Shown piece by piece: positions 11,373 through 22,059 of a stretch of DNA of 64,000 bases (positions within the stretch are counted from its first letter, which is position 1; each line of letters starts with the position of its first letter). The notes beneath the pieces are model-generated. The model searched no databases and had not been told where the DNA came from. It saw only the letters and a program-made list of their open reading frames with translations. The stretch covers positions 48,563,087 through 48,627,086 of the forward strand of contig OY759216.1 of assembly GCA_963662175.1 (NCBI GenBank). Reading direction: 5' to 3'. The stretch comes from Aradus depressus (lineage: Eukaryota; Arthropoda; Insecta; Hemiptera; Aradidae). The position numbers were made by a program, and so were the translations under genes.

Positions 11373-11985
11373 GTTGCCGGTTTTATCCGACCACTTTGTT
11401 GTAATGTAATAATACAACAGTTCAACTTTTACCTAAAAGGCGGTGACTAAATAAAAACAATTCATGAAATTTGAAAAAATTAATTTGACAACATTGAAAA
11501 TACAATAAATTAGAAGCCCTTAGCCTTGAAACTCTCAATATCTCCAGATGAATTGTACATTTTCATACGTACTTATTTAAGCGCAATCAAAGTCAATAAT
11601 TATGACACCTGCTTATTTTCGATTTGCAAAAATGTTGCAGTATAGGAAGAGCGGGAACTTTGTTGAATGCAATTAATTCCGAGACTTTTAACTCACAAAA
11701 ATACAACTAATGACACTTGTACAAATGACTTCAACTTCTTTTTGAAAAAAAAAAAAAAAAAAAGAACTTATGTGGATATGTTATTCCTTAGGGGAGTGTA
11801 AAGAATGGGAGAGAAGGTTTTTTTTAGGACGGGTCCATAAGTCCACGAAACCCGGGGATCTGTAGGGGCCAACACACAGCCTAACATAAGACCTGGGTCA
11901 TGTACGTGACCTGGAACTTTATCAGATGAACCTGGGCCATCTCACTTACAGCTCGTCACACTTCATAGTATCCTCACTATGGATT

Positions 11986-12292
11986 TCTTAGTTATTATGA
12001 CTCAAGCCCGGGCTTTAACCACAAGGTCATTTCGCCTACTACCAGACGCTCTTTCGTCACTCTTGTGGTCAAGCCTGACTCTAGTATGGGAGTCCTAAAT
12101 TTTGCCTACCTTAAATTTTCATTCACCTAGGGTAGAGGTCTTTAGCGACTACCTGACATCGTACAGGCTCGGGACCATCGCTTAACGTCCCATCCGAAGA
12201 ACAGCGTGCTTAAGTTTATTTTACCTGCCAGATAAAATAAACTAAGAGCTTCGTCCGGGTTTCGAACCCGCGATCTTGAGCTCACTAAGCCT
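11986..12292 (-). mobile_element. tRNA-derived SINE (family S), nearly full length
   Basis: Reads in reverse from tail to head: TATGACTCAAGCCCGGGC, the stem-loop region, GGTCAAGCCTGACTCTAG, CCTAGGGTAG, CGCTTAACGTCCCATCCGAA, then CGGGTTTCGAACCCGCGATC (B box) and GAGCTCACTAAGCC. The A-box end of the head is lost. One of the best copies for building a consensus. Confidence 0.9.
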
Positions 12293-12309
12293 ACCAATTT
12301 TCCTACCAA

Positions 12310-12610
12310 TAAAAAAATTATATTTTAAAATTCGTTGCTATGAGTTACGATTTAAACATTCCTTATGTACATTTAGTGTACATTCTTCGGGCCGCTATTA
12401 TTGTTGTATTAATCTTATCTCAAATCTGACAACTTATAGCGATTGAAAATTATACAAAGAACATTTTTGATAGAAATCAATTTTTCGGTAAGACTAACCG
12501 TTTTTGGGTAAATCAAGGAAACGTCTAAAAATCTTTGTTTCAAAGCATTTCAATACGGTTTTCGGCATCTATCTCGAAAACCGGAAGACCTGGTTTTCAA
12601 ACGAACATAT
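12310..12610 (+). repeat. Repeat family D, copy 1
   Basis: Shares a series of landmarks with 62345-62580: ATTTAAACATTCCTTAT / ATTCTTCGGG, CTTATCTCAAATCTGA, GATTGAAAATTATACAA, TTTTTCGGTAAGACTAAC and GGTAAATCAAGGAAACGTC. The two copies are strongly diverged. No coding capacity or terminal structure is visible. Confidence 0.65.
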
Positions 12611-12976
12611 TTTTATATTATATTTTTTGAATTTTCTCCTTCCCTGGCTACTTTTTAAAAATTATATTATCATAATAAATTCTATAATAGAATTTGACAT
12701 ATTTTTGTATGTAAAGTCTTGGCTAGTTCGTTAAAAAGTTGTACTTTTATGCAATTTTGTTAGCGTCATGCAACATTCTTTTTGGCATCTCTAGAGTAAA
12801 CCTTCAAATATGAGTCTGTTATAACCATAACCAAGGCATAATATGCAGTGAACCTACAGCAGATTTCTGAACGATTTTAAAGATACAGGGCTCCCATCAC
12901 ACACACACAAGACAGCCTCACTTAAAAAAATATTTTAAAAATGGATGAATCTGAAATTAATTTTCTTTGAAAAATT

Positions 12977-13979
12977 CATCGGTGAAACACCGGTAGTGTA
13001 CCGCAAAATGAATTAATCAATTAACTTCCCCCCCCCCCCCCCCTCGAAAACTAGTCGACTGTTTGCGCTAGTATAGAATAGTTGACTTATATAGGGGCTC
13101 CTAAATCATACTAATATTGTGCCTCCTCACTTCAACCCTCCCTCCCATTCAGCAAATATTCCTGAAAATCAACAGGTATTTTTCTCATTGGGGTTTGCTT
13201 AATATATGAAATTTCATGTCGATACATTCATTACAATCAGGAGTTGTACGCACTCTACACAGAGCCTAAAGTGTCGCACTGGATTAGAGTTGCCAGACTC
13301 CGTTGGGCTGGACAAGTAAGAAAGATGGACGAGGACCTTATACCCAGGAAACTCGTTAATGTGACACCGGAGGGTAGGAGAAGAGTGGGACGACCCAGAA
13401 GAAGACGGCTAGAGACCGTGAACAGAGACGCAAGACGGTTTGGTGCAGTGGGCTGGTGGAGACTGGCCCAGGACAGAGCTACATGGGGACATTTCCTGGA
13501 GGAGGCCAAGGCTCTTGACGGCCTGTAGCGCCTATGATGATGATGATGATGATGACATTCATTACATCGGCAGTTATTGAGGTTTTTGAGTTGAGCCCCC
13601 TCCCCTCCTGACGATCCCGCTGAAAATTGATGTGTCGTCCTTATGTGGTTTTGAATTCACATATGAAATTTCGTGTCTATATATTCACTCTATCGGAAGT
13701 TATTAGAGTTTTTATGTTAAGTCTTCCCACTAATCCCCTCCATCCCTTTGGCCAATTTGTCTGAAAATCAATAGGTGTCGTCATTAGAGAGTTCTGGGGG
13801 TTCACCTATAAAATTTTATGTTGATACATTCATTCTGACAGGAGTTATCGTGTTCACAGACAGACAGATTTTTTTTTATATATGTCGAAAAAGATGGAAA
13901 TCCGTTGAAAATTCTGATTTTTTGGCCGATTACATAACTTCCCCTATAGGTACTTCGTTTAGCTGAGGAAGTAAAAAGC
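12977..13979 (+). repeat. Family A element, interrupted by an RTE-like LINE tail
   Basis: Starts with the 5' hairpin TCGGTGAAACACCGG, has a C16 tract (13028-13043), and ends CATAACTTCCCCTATAGG..GCTGAGGAAGTAAAA. It is split at 13236-13554 by a LINE insertion that duplicated 12 bp of the element, so both element ends are present. This is one of the few copies with both termini. Confidence 0.85.
13236..13554 (+). mobile_element. 5'-truncated RTE-like LINE tail with target duplication
   Basis: The insertion is flanked by identical ACATTCATTACA (13224-13235 and 13555-13566). It carries the end of ORF2 and finishes with a (TGATGA)n tail, as RTE-type elements do. The coding part, 13244-13528, includes VARLRWAGQVRKMDEDLIPR, GRRRVGRPRRRRLETV and WGHFLEEAKALDGL before a TAG. 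This is the characteristic C-terminal region of this LINE group. The frame is intact over its whole length, which suggests a fairly recent insertion, but catalytic domains are absent. The 84-codon minus-strand frame here is only its shadow. Confidence 0.9.
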
Positions 13980-14273
13980 TGTGGAAAGTCAATTCAACAA
14001 GGCAGGTTGAGAACGGGAACCAGGAACCCCTGTTTATAAATAATATAGTGAATTTAAGTAGAATGTTGTCAACCTGAAGGACCACGTTTGAGAATCCCTG
14101 CAATATCTTACACGTCGGGGAAAAAGATCCTCGGAGATAAAAGTTTTCGCTTTATTTTTAACTTTTTTAACTTAAAAAAGAATGAAGAAAAAGTTTTATA
14201 TCCTTTCTTTAGTGGAACAATCCTTCGAAAGGCAAAGATAGATTCAATTAGCAAGTATATATTAGATCAATGA

Positions 14274-15018
14274 GAGTGCCGTTTATCTGGGAAGTAAAAT
14301 AAACTTAAGCACGCCGCACAGTGTGAAATTTATGAGTTTTGATTTTCAAAATTCGAGCCCCCGCTCAATTTTTGATCAATTTGGATGAAACTAGGTGCAA
14401 AATGTTTGTGAAAGCTGGCTTTTTAACAGATAACTGCGGGTTTCACAATCAAGATATTACATGCCAGTGGCAAAAATAGCCAATATATTGAATTTGGACC
14501 ACTTTAGGCCAAAATGACAACATTAGGACCACTTTTGGCTAAAATAAATATTGAATTCGTAATCAGCGACGCAAAAAACATTCATTTAAGTTGTAAAAAT
14601 CCGGTAACAAAAACTTAGACAAAAAAAATTAAAAATGTTTAAAATTTCGCGGGGTTTGGGCAGCTGTCAATTGGCATGTAATACCTTGATTGTGAAACCC
14701 GCAGTTACCTGATAAAAAGCCAACTTTCACAAATATTCTGCACATAGTTTCATCCAAATTGATCAAAAATTGAGCGGGGACTCGAATTTTGAAAATCAAA
14801 ATTCAAAAATTTCACATTATGCGCCGTCCTTTGGATGGGACGCTAAGCGATGGTCCGGAGCCTGTACGACGTCAGGTGCTCATTAAAGACCCCTACCCTA
14901 CGTGAATATAAATTATGGGTAGGCAAAATTTAGGACTTCCACAGTAGAGTCTGGCTCATGTCCACCAGAGTGAATAAAGAGCGCTCTGGTAGAAGGTATG
15001 AGTCTTAATAACTAACTG
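14274..15018 (+). mobile_element. tRNA-derived SINE (family S), split by a 505-bp element
   Basis: The left part ends AAACTTAAGCACGCCG (14316). The right part resumes CGCCGTCCTTTGGATGGGAC (14822) and continues through the 3' stem-loop to TAACTAACTG. Joining the parts restores the SINE landmark GCACGCCGTCC, so the intervening DNA is an insertion with a 5-bp target duplication. Confidence 0.9.
14317..14821. mobile_element. 505-bp MITE with about 150-bp terminal inverted repeats
   Basis: The left end CACAGTGTGAAATT and the right end read in reverse, CATAATGTGAAATT, start inverted repeats of about 150 bp each (about 14317-14471 and 14672-14821). Both contain TTTTGATTTTCAAAATTCGAG and CTGCGGGTTTCACAATCAAG-type words. 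The 5-bp duplication CGCCG (14312-14316 and 14822-14826) flanks it, inside a SINE. The short middle has repeated GGACCACTTT-GGC words and no coding potential. I cannot place it in a superfamily from 5-bp duplications and these termini alone. Confidence 0.85.
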
Positions 15019-15052
15019 TTAGATCAAAATCAGCATTGAAGGAATAAAAAAA

Positions 15053-15945
15053 TGTCCTCGATGAATCACCGGCAATATACTTCCCCAGAACAAATTAATC
15101 AATTAACGTTTCGCTCTCCCTCCAAAACCAGTCGACCGTTTGACTTACATATGGGCTCATAAATCATCATACTAAATCTTGTCGATAAATTCATTACATT
15201 GACAGTTATTAGGGTATTTGAATTGAGCCCCTCCCTGTAACCCCCCTTATTATCAGTCGATATCGCTGAAATTCGACAGATTCTGTCCACATTAGGATTT
15301 TAACTTTAAATATGAAATTTCATGTCCATCCATTATGTATGCAGTTATTGAGGTTTTTGAGATAAGCCCCCTCTGATCCTCCCCTCTCTTCTAACGATTC
15401 CTCTAAAATATAATAAGTGTCGCCCTTATGAGTTATGAATTCACGTATGAAATGTTGTATCGATACATTTATTACAACGGCAGTTATTAGAGTTTTTGAA
15501 TTAAACCCTCTCCCCATATGTGATAGTAAGATGTTGTGGGACTAGATTTCTAATAGAAATAAAAGACGTTGTCTTCCCACTGTTTTATTTATACCAGAAC
15601 CGGTTTTCGACGCAACAGCGTCATCATCAGTGGTTCATCCACCCACACAGCACAGCGGTTGGAAGATAACTTTCTATTATAAACCCTCTCCCCTTTCATC
15701 GATTTGGCTGAAAATCAATAAGTGTCAGTCGTTAGAGAGCTCTGCATTCACGTATTAAATTTCGTGTCGATCCAATCATTCTATCGGGAGATCGTGTTCA
15801 CAGACACACACACGCAGACAGACCGATTTTTTTTATTTCATATTTGGATTCTGGAGGTCTGAAAACATGAAACTCCGTTGAAAATTCCTAATCAATTTTT
15901 TGACTGATTATGTAACTTCCCCTATACTTCATATGGCTGTGGTTG
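15053..15945 (+). repeat. Family A element, nearly full length
   Basis: Starts TCGATGAATCACCGGC, has three modules (TTACATTGACAGTTATT, ..GCAGTTATTGAGG, TTACAACGGCAGTTATT), and ends with GTTGAAAATTCC and TATGTAACTTCCCCTATACT. It is split by a 165-bp retrocopy at 15516-15680. At its right end it runs directly into another family A copy. Confidence 0.9.
15516..15680 (-). mobile_element. 165-bp retrocopy with hammerhead-like core (family P)
   Basis: Flanked by an identical 13-bp duplication AAACCCTCTCCCC (15503-15515 and 15681-15693) inside a family A element. On the minus strand 15605-15630 reads CTGATGA, T, a perfect GACGC-TGTT-GCGTC hairpin, then GAAA. This is the core layout of a hammerhead ribozyme, except for the extra T. 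Helices I and III are less convincing. The long target duplication implies insertion by a retrotransposon endonuclease. The same core layout appears in the inverted pair at 35.2-35.5 kb. Confidence 0.65.
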
Positions 15946-17033
15946 AACATCAATAGGTGTCACTACTCAGAGATTATATCGTACTACTAAATTTCGTGTT
16001 AATACATTAGTTGCCATCAGCAGTTATTTGGGTTTTTGTGTAAAGCCTCCTTATCTAATCCACTTATTACATTTAGCTTATTTGGCTCAAAATTGATAGA
16101 TATCGTCTTTATGGGGTTTTGAATTCTGATATAAAACTTCGTCTCGACAGTTATAATTATATAGGCAGTTATTAGGGGTTATGAGTTGAAACGTCTTCAC
16201 TGAACCCCCTCCTGTCCCTTTGGATAGGATAGGATTTGGAGTTTAAGGACGCAAAACAGCAAAAGTCATCAGCGTCCAATATATTTGGCGTATCAAGCTT
16301 GATGATTAGAAAAAAAAAAAAAAAAAAAAAAATGTGTGGCAAATCTGTATCTGTACAATTTCAAGGTCATGCTCCAATTCGATATTTTTTTATTTCTTTA
16401 TTTTTTTTTACATGGATGCATTCATACTAGTCAGTGGAAATAAATAAACTAATAGTGAGAAAAAATAAATAAAAATAAAACAAACAGTAACAATAACAAT
16501 AAATATAAGAATAAACAAACAGCAGTAACAGTAAAGATATAGACACACGGGAATACATAAGCATATTTACAAAAACATGCATTCAACAGAATATACATAT
16601 ATATACTCATACAGACATACCTCATATAGATATGAATAATAAGCAAAAAATAAATAAATATAGATAATAAGTATACTTATAGGTAACCTATAACTTTTTT
16701 TTTTTTTTTTACTATTATTATATACCCTTCTTCCTATTTTCCCCTTATTTCCCCCCCCCCCCCCCCCTCATTCTTCCCTTTCCCCTCCTCATTATTTTCT
16801 TCCTTTGGCCAATTTGGCTGAAAATATATTAGTGTCGTCCTTATAGGATGCTATAATACACATACAAAAATACATGTCGACACATTCATTATACCGGGAG
16901 TTATTGTGTTCACAGACAAAACTCACACACATAGCCAGGAAATAGGTTTGATATCAGGCGGATAGGAAAACATGAAATTCTGGTGGAAAACGAATTTCAT
17001 CCCCTATATTGTGTATAGCTGGAGATGTAAAAA
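15946..17033 (+). repeat. Family A element with a 0.5-kb AT-rich insertion
   Basis: The left part runs to about 16230 (GAACCCCCTCCTGTCCC). It resumes near 16745 with a C17 tract (16751-16767), then GGCCAATTTGGCTGAAAAT, CCGGGAGTTATTGTGTTCAC and CCCCTATATTGTGTATAGCTGG. The interruption holds an A21 run (about 16311-16331) and TAAATAAAAATAAAAC-type low-complexity sequence. I see no terminal repeats that would identify it. Confidence 0.75.
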
Positions 17034-17036
17034 AAA

Positions 17037-17351
17037 AAAAATAATAAAGTCGAGTAATAAAAGTAATATTGGGTATTGGTTGAGGCGAGAAAGGTCAAAA
17101 GTTCACCTGGCACAAGTAGTAGAGAATTGTGAATGAAAAAGGAAACCTTAGGTAATTCATGGAGACTGTTCTCAATTTCACGGACTCCGAAACCTGTGAT
17201 TCGTTGCTATAAAGGGCATTGTCTGGGTTTCGTGGCCCCACGTGTATCGTGTTAAGGAAACTAATTGCACAGCTCCCAGGGGCCTACTCATACGATTGTT
17301 GAGATATAGGGAAAATTTGTCACAAATAGTACTAGGTTCAAAAAAATTTAC
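17037..17351. other. Unassigned unique-looking stretch
   Basis: Contains moderately GC-rich sequence such as GGGCATTGTCTGGGTTTCG and CTCCCAGGGGCCTACTC, with no open frame or repeat that I can identify. The words GTTTCGTGG/ACGAAACCC recur in reverse near 11.85 kb but are too short to define a family. Confidence 0.3.
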
Positions 17352-17353
17352 TA

Positions 17354-17748
17354 CAGTAGACTCTCCCTTATCCGGCGTTCTGTTAACCGGCGCGCTGTCT
17401 TATCCGGCGCTCGCAAAATAATATCAAATTTGTTAGACTAAAATGTGTAATTAAACGCAGATTTCAAAATATCTTTTTAATGCTTGGATAAATATATGTA
17501 CGTACATAAAATAAATCAATGTTCAGTATGTACATATTTGTCAATTTAATAAATGTTATCAACAAAATACATAGGTACGTGATTTATTCCTTAGCTCACA
17601 AGGAAACTTATTTCTTACTTAAAAACACTTTTTTTTTCCTTTAATTGATATATTTTTTCTCATTAATTGATAATTTCCGTCATCCGGGGTTTTCTATTAT
17701 CCGGCGTCACGTCGGTCCAGGCAACTCCGGATAAGGGAGAGTCTACCG
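17354..17748. mobile_element. Tigger/pogo-type MITE with TA duplication
   Basis: The terminal inverted repeats start CAGTAGACTCTCCCTTATCC on the left and, read in reverse, CGGTAGACTCTCCCTTATCC on the right, each flanked by TA (17352-17353, 17749-17750). Such CAGT-starting, TA-flanked ends with repeated TATCCGGC words are typical of the pogo/Tigger group. It is an internally deleted copy with no transposase. The second copy at 36.7 kb retains more interior. Confidence 0.9.
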
Positions 17749-17777
17749 TATTTACATAACCATTCTCTTATAGAAAA

Positions 17778-17976
17778 AGGCATCGGTTAGCAACGTCATT
17801 GTACTTTCCCCAGAACGAATTAATCAATTAAACGTTTGCTCTTCCTCCAAAACCCATTGAATGGAGTCCATTGAATGGACCATTTGCGCTAATACTCAAT
17901 ATTTTACTTAATGGACCCTTCTGAATCCTTACACTAAATTCTGTGTAAGATACATTCATTACATTGGCAGTTATTG
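17778..17976 (+). repeat. Family A fragment, 5' end
   Basis: Contains TTGTACTTTCCCCAGAACG, AATTAATCAATTAAACG and TTACATTGGCAGTTATT, then stops. A short internal duplication (TTGAATGGA twice) is seen near 17866-17880. Confidence 0.85.
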
Positions 17977-18784
17977 GAGTAAAAAAATAAAGAAAAATGA
18001 ATGTCTTTTAAAATATTGTTTATTTCAGAAAATTTAACAATAACATAGCATAAAAGCAAAATGTGATAAGAAATCGATGTTAAGCACGATAATCGATTGG
18101 TTTCTTCAATCGGGCTTGAAAAAGAAGAGTAAATTAAAGTAAATAAACAGTTTTATCAATAACAAATGACGAAAAAAAATAAAAGTGTAATTTATAAAGA
18201 CAAAAGGTAAAGGAAGGAGTTAAGGAAAGAAGAAAAATGTTAAAGGAAACAAGTAAATAAGGAAGGCAGTGAACAGGTGGAGCAGAGACTTGACCGGGAG
18301 AAGGTTCTGTGAACTTATCGGCCTCAGGACTCTGTCTAGAGTGTACCCAAGATGTGATGTATATTGAAACATGTCCAGTCAGTGTGAAGTTGGGCGATGT
18401 GATGTTAGGAAGTACTTTGCTGAGTGCCTTGTTGTTGTTTTTTAAATTTAAATTCGAACGATGAAGATAAGAAAACCATGTAAGGAAGGAAGTTAGAACA
18501 GATGTACATTAAGCCTTAATTGTAAATGTCTGACATCAGGGGTGAATATTAATGTTTGTCATTTTTATATGATTATTTTTGTTTTTGAGATTAATCTCCA
18601 ACATATTTTTTATTTTTTAAATACATTTAGTTATAATATTCTTTAAAATTCTTTAAATTTTTTTATTGTCTTCCTAAATCCCACCCAACAAGTCGTCTCA
18701 CCGTCGGAACTTGTAAATTCAGCGGATCTCAACGCCTTAGATAGAAGTAAAATGGCGCGAAACGTAAATTTACTTTAAATTATC
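17977..18784. other. Unassigned AT-rich stretch
   Basis: Its first 40 bases (AAAATATTGTTTATTTCAGA) resemble the family C motif TATTGTCTATTTCAGA seen near 25.1, 28.9 and 51.6 kb, but the hammerhead-like block is absent. The rest (purine-rich 18190-18300, then moderately complex DNA) holds no recognisable gene. Confidence 0.3.
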
Positions 18785-19031
18785 AATTTATTTAATATTA
18801 CTTTTTAAACGGACAATAAACAAAGATACTCATTGTACGAAGGATATATTCACAGTAAATAAATTAAATGCAAGTAGAATAATATTTAACGTTTGGTAAA
18901 CAAAATAAACGCCCAGGAAAAAGTATATATTCGCAGTAAATAAATAAAATATTAGTATACAAATATTTAACGAATAGTAAAGAAAAATAAAGGCAGAGTA
19001 AAAAGGATATATTCACGGTAAATAAATTAGC
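18785..19031 (+). repeat. Degenerate tandem repeat, about 80 bp, three units
   Basis: The words GATATATTCACAGTAAATAA, TATATATTCGCAGTAAATAA and GATATATTCACGGTAAATAA recur about every 80-83 bp, with AATATTTAACG between them. No coding capacity. Confidence 0.7.
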
Positions 19032-19069
19032 CTGTTCGCAATTAGATATTTTTTTATGCCCCTCATGGG

Positions 19070-19598
19070 CAGGGGTGTACCTAGGGGGGGATATGGGCGA
19101 TCAATCCCCACGAAATAAAATAAATAAAACTATTTTTACTTGCATGGAATAATTTATTGACATAAAACATTTTCCTACTAGAGGTCGTGCGGATCCTGCT
19201 GAAGCTTGACCTTGGGCAGTGGAAGCAGTTCAAAAATATTTTATTTCAAACCTAAAACAAAGTGACAAGAACATTTTGCCAACAATTCACAGATTTTTAA
19301 AATTGGAGCTACACTTGCAGTTTCTGTAGCAACAAGTGAACGGTCTTTCTCAACCCTTAGAATATGAAAAGCTATATCAGAAATAGTACTAGCCAAGTCA
19401 GATTGAATGGATTAGCTCTGATGTCAACACACAGAGACATTCATCTGGACCCTGAAACAGTTTTAAACAAGCTTGCGCAATCAAAAGCTAGGAGAGTTTA
19501 ATTAATTTTGTTATGACCCTAAAACTATTAACTATGTAACTATAATATGTTATCCCCCCCCCCCCCCCCCCTCAAATAGAATCCTGGGCACACCTCTG
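19070..19598 (+). mobile_element. hAT element, 529 bp, with perfect 8-bp target duplication
   Basis: Ends are CAGGGGTGTACCTAGG and, read in reverse, CAGAGGTGTGCCCAGG, flanked by identical CTCATGGG (19062-19069 and 19599-19606). That combination defines the hAT superfamily. It is an internally deleted derivative that keeps only the end of the transposase gene. A C18 tract (19554-19571) sits just inside the right end. Confidence 0.95.
19296..19501 (+). pseudogene. hAT transposase C-terminal dimerisation domain, broken
   Basis: The frame reads ATLAVSVATSERSFSTLRI, then a TGA. After a frameshift it continues RLNGLALMSTHRDIHLDPET and ends KLAQSKARRV-stop at 19499-19501. The motif T-ERSFS-LR...LNGLALM..HRDI is the hallmark of the hAT C-terminal domain. 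Lying within the hAT element at 19070-19598, it cannot make a functional transposase. Confidence 0.9.
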
Positions 19599-19606
19599 CT
19601 CATGGG

Positions 19607-20839
19607 GTTTGTCTATATCTGGAGAATCTGGACTGTTTCACTAAAAGGACCGACGGAAGGGTCAACATTTTATTTCTTCGGATGCATCAACTGGATTTAC
19701 TCGGTAAACTGCAATTTTGTACTGTGCATTTTAAATCTTAGTCTTTAGAAATTTCGTACTGCGCCTTATTAATCACGTTATTGGATTAACTTACTAGACA
19801 ATACATTTTTAGTTATTGGGTTAAAATTTTATTTAGTGTTGCATTTATCATTTTGTACTGCGTAATTAACCTTTCTTATTCGGTAAGCTTTTTTTTTTTT
19901 TTTTTAATTGTGCGTTTAAATCCTAGCTTTATTACAATACATGTATTTTTGATAATAATGAGAACATTTTTTTTAACTATTTCAAACACGGTAGTCCATG
20001 TCTGAGCTTGAACTACATCTGTGGACTTGAACTGTTCTAAGTTTACTGAGGCCTTTCAGAAGTTCTGTGCGATGGCTCTGCGTCAAATTCCTCAACTTCC
20101 GTTCAGTTCTACTTACTATGCCATCGGTTGAACTTTCCTGGCTTACTTCAAACTAGTTAACAATAGCCAGAGTTTAGTTAACAGAAAGTAAGAAGTAAGT
20201 AAGTTTTTACTGAATATTATTGTCAAATATGACAGTGTCTCTTCCTGAAATGTCCTTCATATAAGATAGGAAGGACATTTGTGATGGAACGTGGCCAAGT
20301 GGAATAATAAACAAAGACTGGGGGGGCCCTGGTCCTAGAGGATAAGGATAACATTATCCTGAATAGAAGACATCCTTAGCTGTGCTATTGTTGACAGAAC
20401 TGGCTCCCTCAATTATATCCCAGCCAAGACCTTCATCTCTTCGGGACAATAATTCCCTCCCTGGCTCTACCAAATTACTTGCGACAAACAACATCATTAG
20501 GAATTAACTTCTCTGAAGGAAAGTTACAACTAAAAACAGCCCTCAGTCAATGTGTTTTTGAGAAAAAAATATTAGGTCAATGGAAAAGAAATGTTTTCTT
20601 GATCCCCGAAAAATTAATTGGAAAGCATAGTTAAAGTTAATTTCCTTCGCTTTTTGTGACAAACATCCCAGGTTTGTTGATGTTCCATAGGAAAAACAAT
20701 GGAAAATAAAATATTGAAGTAGACACTTCCAAGCTTTCGGAATCCTAGAAAAATCGTGCGGAACCTTCAAAAAATGTTCAAAATCCGAAATGCCGATCCT
20801 GGATATAAGGGTTCTCTTCTGTATCATTTCCAACAAAAA
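19607..20839. other. Unassigned stretch
   Basis: Mostly unique-looking DNA. The words GATTGGATTAACTT/TTGGGTTAAAATTT and TTTGTACTGCG-/TTCGTACTGCGCC recur loosely between 19710 and 19900. A 97-codon minus-strand frame (20543-20836) has no recognisable domain and an AT-driven composition. Confidence 0.3.
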
Positions 20840-21190
20840 AATTCAACGGAAATGTACTTCCACAGCTCGAATTGATCAACTAAGTGTTTACTCTCTCCCG
20901 GAAAACAATTTACTCAATTGTTTGAAAATCAATCGGTGTCTTACTGAAGGACTTCTATTATATTCCGTGTTGATCCTATTCGTTAAATGGACAGTTATAT
21001 AGGTTTGTGAGTTAAGTTCATTCTCCTTATAGGATTTCAAATTCACATATAAAATTTCATATCGATACATTCATTACTACGACAGTTATTGAGGTTTTTG
21101 TATTAAGCCCTACCTCCCCCCTTCCCCCTAATGTTCCTTTTATTTTTGACCGATATGACTTAAAATCAATTGTATCCGTCCTTAAGAATT
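20840..21190 (+). repeat. Family A element, left arm of a head-to-head pair
   Basis: Starts ATGTACTTCCACAGCTCGAA, has the TTACTACGACAGTTATTGAGG landmark near 21071, and ends near AATTGTATCCGTCCTTAAG. It faces the minus-strand copy that begins about 15 bp to the right. Confidence 0.8.
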
Positions 21191-21204
21191 AAATTTGTGT
21201 CCCT

Positions 21205-21504
21205 TCTGGGAGCACGATAGAAAGAATGTATCGACACAAAATTTTATTTGTGAATCCATAACCCCCTAACGACGACATCTATTGTATTTCAGCCAAATTG
21301 ACCAAAGGGAAGGGGGGAATTTGGCGGGAGGCTTTACATAAAAATTTTAACAACTGCCGATAGAATGAACAACTCAGAAACCCTAATCAATGCCGATATA
21401 ATGAATGTATCGACATGAAATTTCATATTCAAAGTCACAACCCAATGAGGACATACCTTGTAAAATTTCAATGATATCGGCCAAAGGGAAAGGGGAGTTC
21501 AGGT

Positions 21505-21541
<37 letters not shown>

Positions 21542-21728
21542 GGGGGGGACAATTACAAAACCCTGAAACTGCTGATATCGACACAATATTTAGTATGTGG
21601 ATCTAAGAGCCCCTATGTAAGTCAACTGTTGAATAATAGCTCAAACGGTCGAATGGGTTTGGAGGGGGAGCGTAATGTCAATTGATTAATTCGTTCTGGG
21701 GAAGTAGACTGCGTGATTCACCGACTTT
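21205..21728 (-). repeat. Family A element with a 36-base G tract
   Basis: Reverse-strand copy ending at the element's 5' start (CTGGGGAAGTAGAC..GTGATTCACCGA, followed by a T-rich run). G36 at 21505-21540 occupies the same module position as the C tracts of plus-strand copies. The 15-residue glycine or proline runs in overlapping frames come from this tract and are not proteins. Confidence 0.85.
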
Positions 21729-22059
21729 TTCTTTTTTTTCTTTCGGCCTATAGATGAGTTAAGAGTTCTCTTCATCATATACAATTCTCTTGAATGTTGA
21801 TAAATCGGGATTTATACTGGTTAATGGATGGAGATTCATCAGCAGAACCATGATAACAGATTGTCAGACGGAGTTAGATGGACTTGGAAACTGACCTCAC
21901 CCGTCTCTTGCCCAGGTAAGCTACTAACTTAGCTAGTATTAAGCAGCGTAATAATCCATCTATCCATCCTAACAGATAAACCTACGAACTTTGCCTATGA
22001 ATGACCGTCCATGAAATAATTTTCTTCTAATTATTATTATTATAATTTTTTTTTTTTTT
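21729..22059. other. Unassigned stretch
   Basis: Unique-looking DNA ending in an AT-rich T run. No open frame or repeat landmark recognised. Confidence 0.3.

Noticed and set aside
16449..16646. Tyr/Phe/Leu-rich minus-strand frame
   Set aside because: It is a low-complexity translation of the AATAAA-rich insertion inside a family A copy.
20543..20836. 97-codon minus-strand frame as a protein
   Set aside because: AT-driven composition, no domain, no splice or start context, and overlapping alternative frames.
21383..21685. Frames with long glycine or proline runs (also near 23.8, 35.3 and 57.2 kb)
   Set aside because: The runs are translations of pure G/C tracts inside repeats; the flanking codons are repeat sequence.
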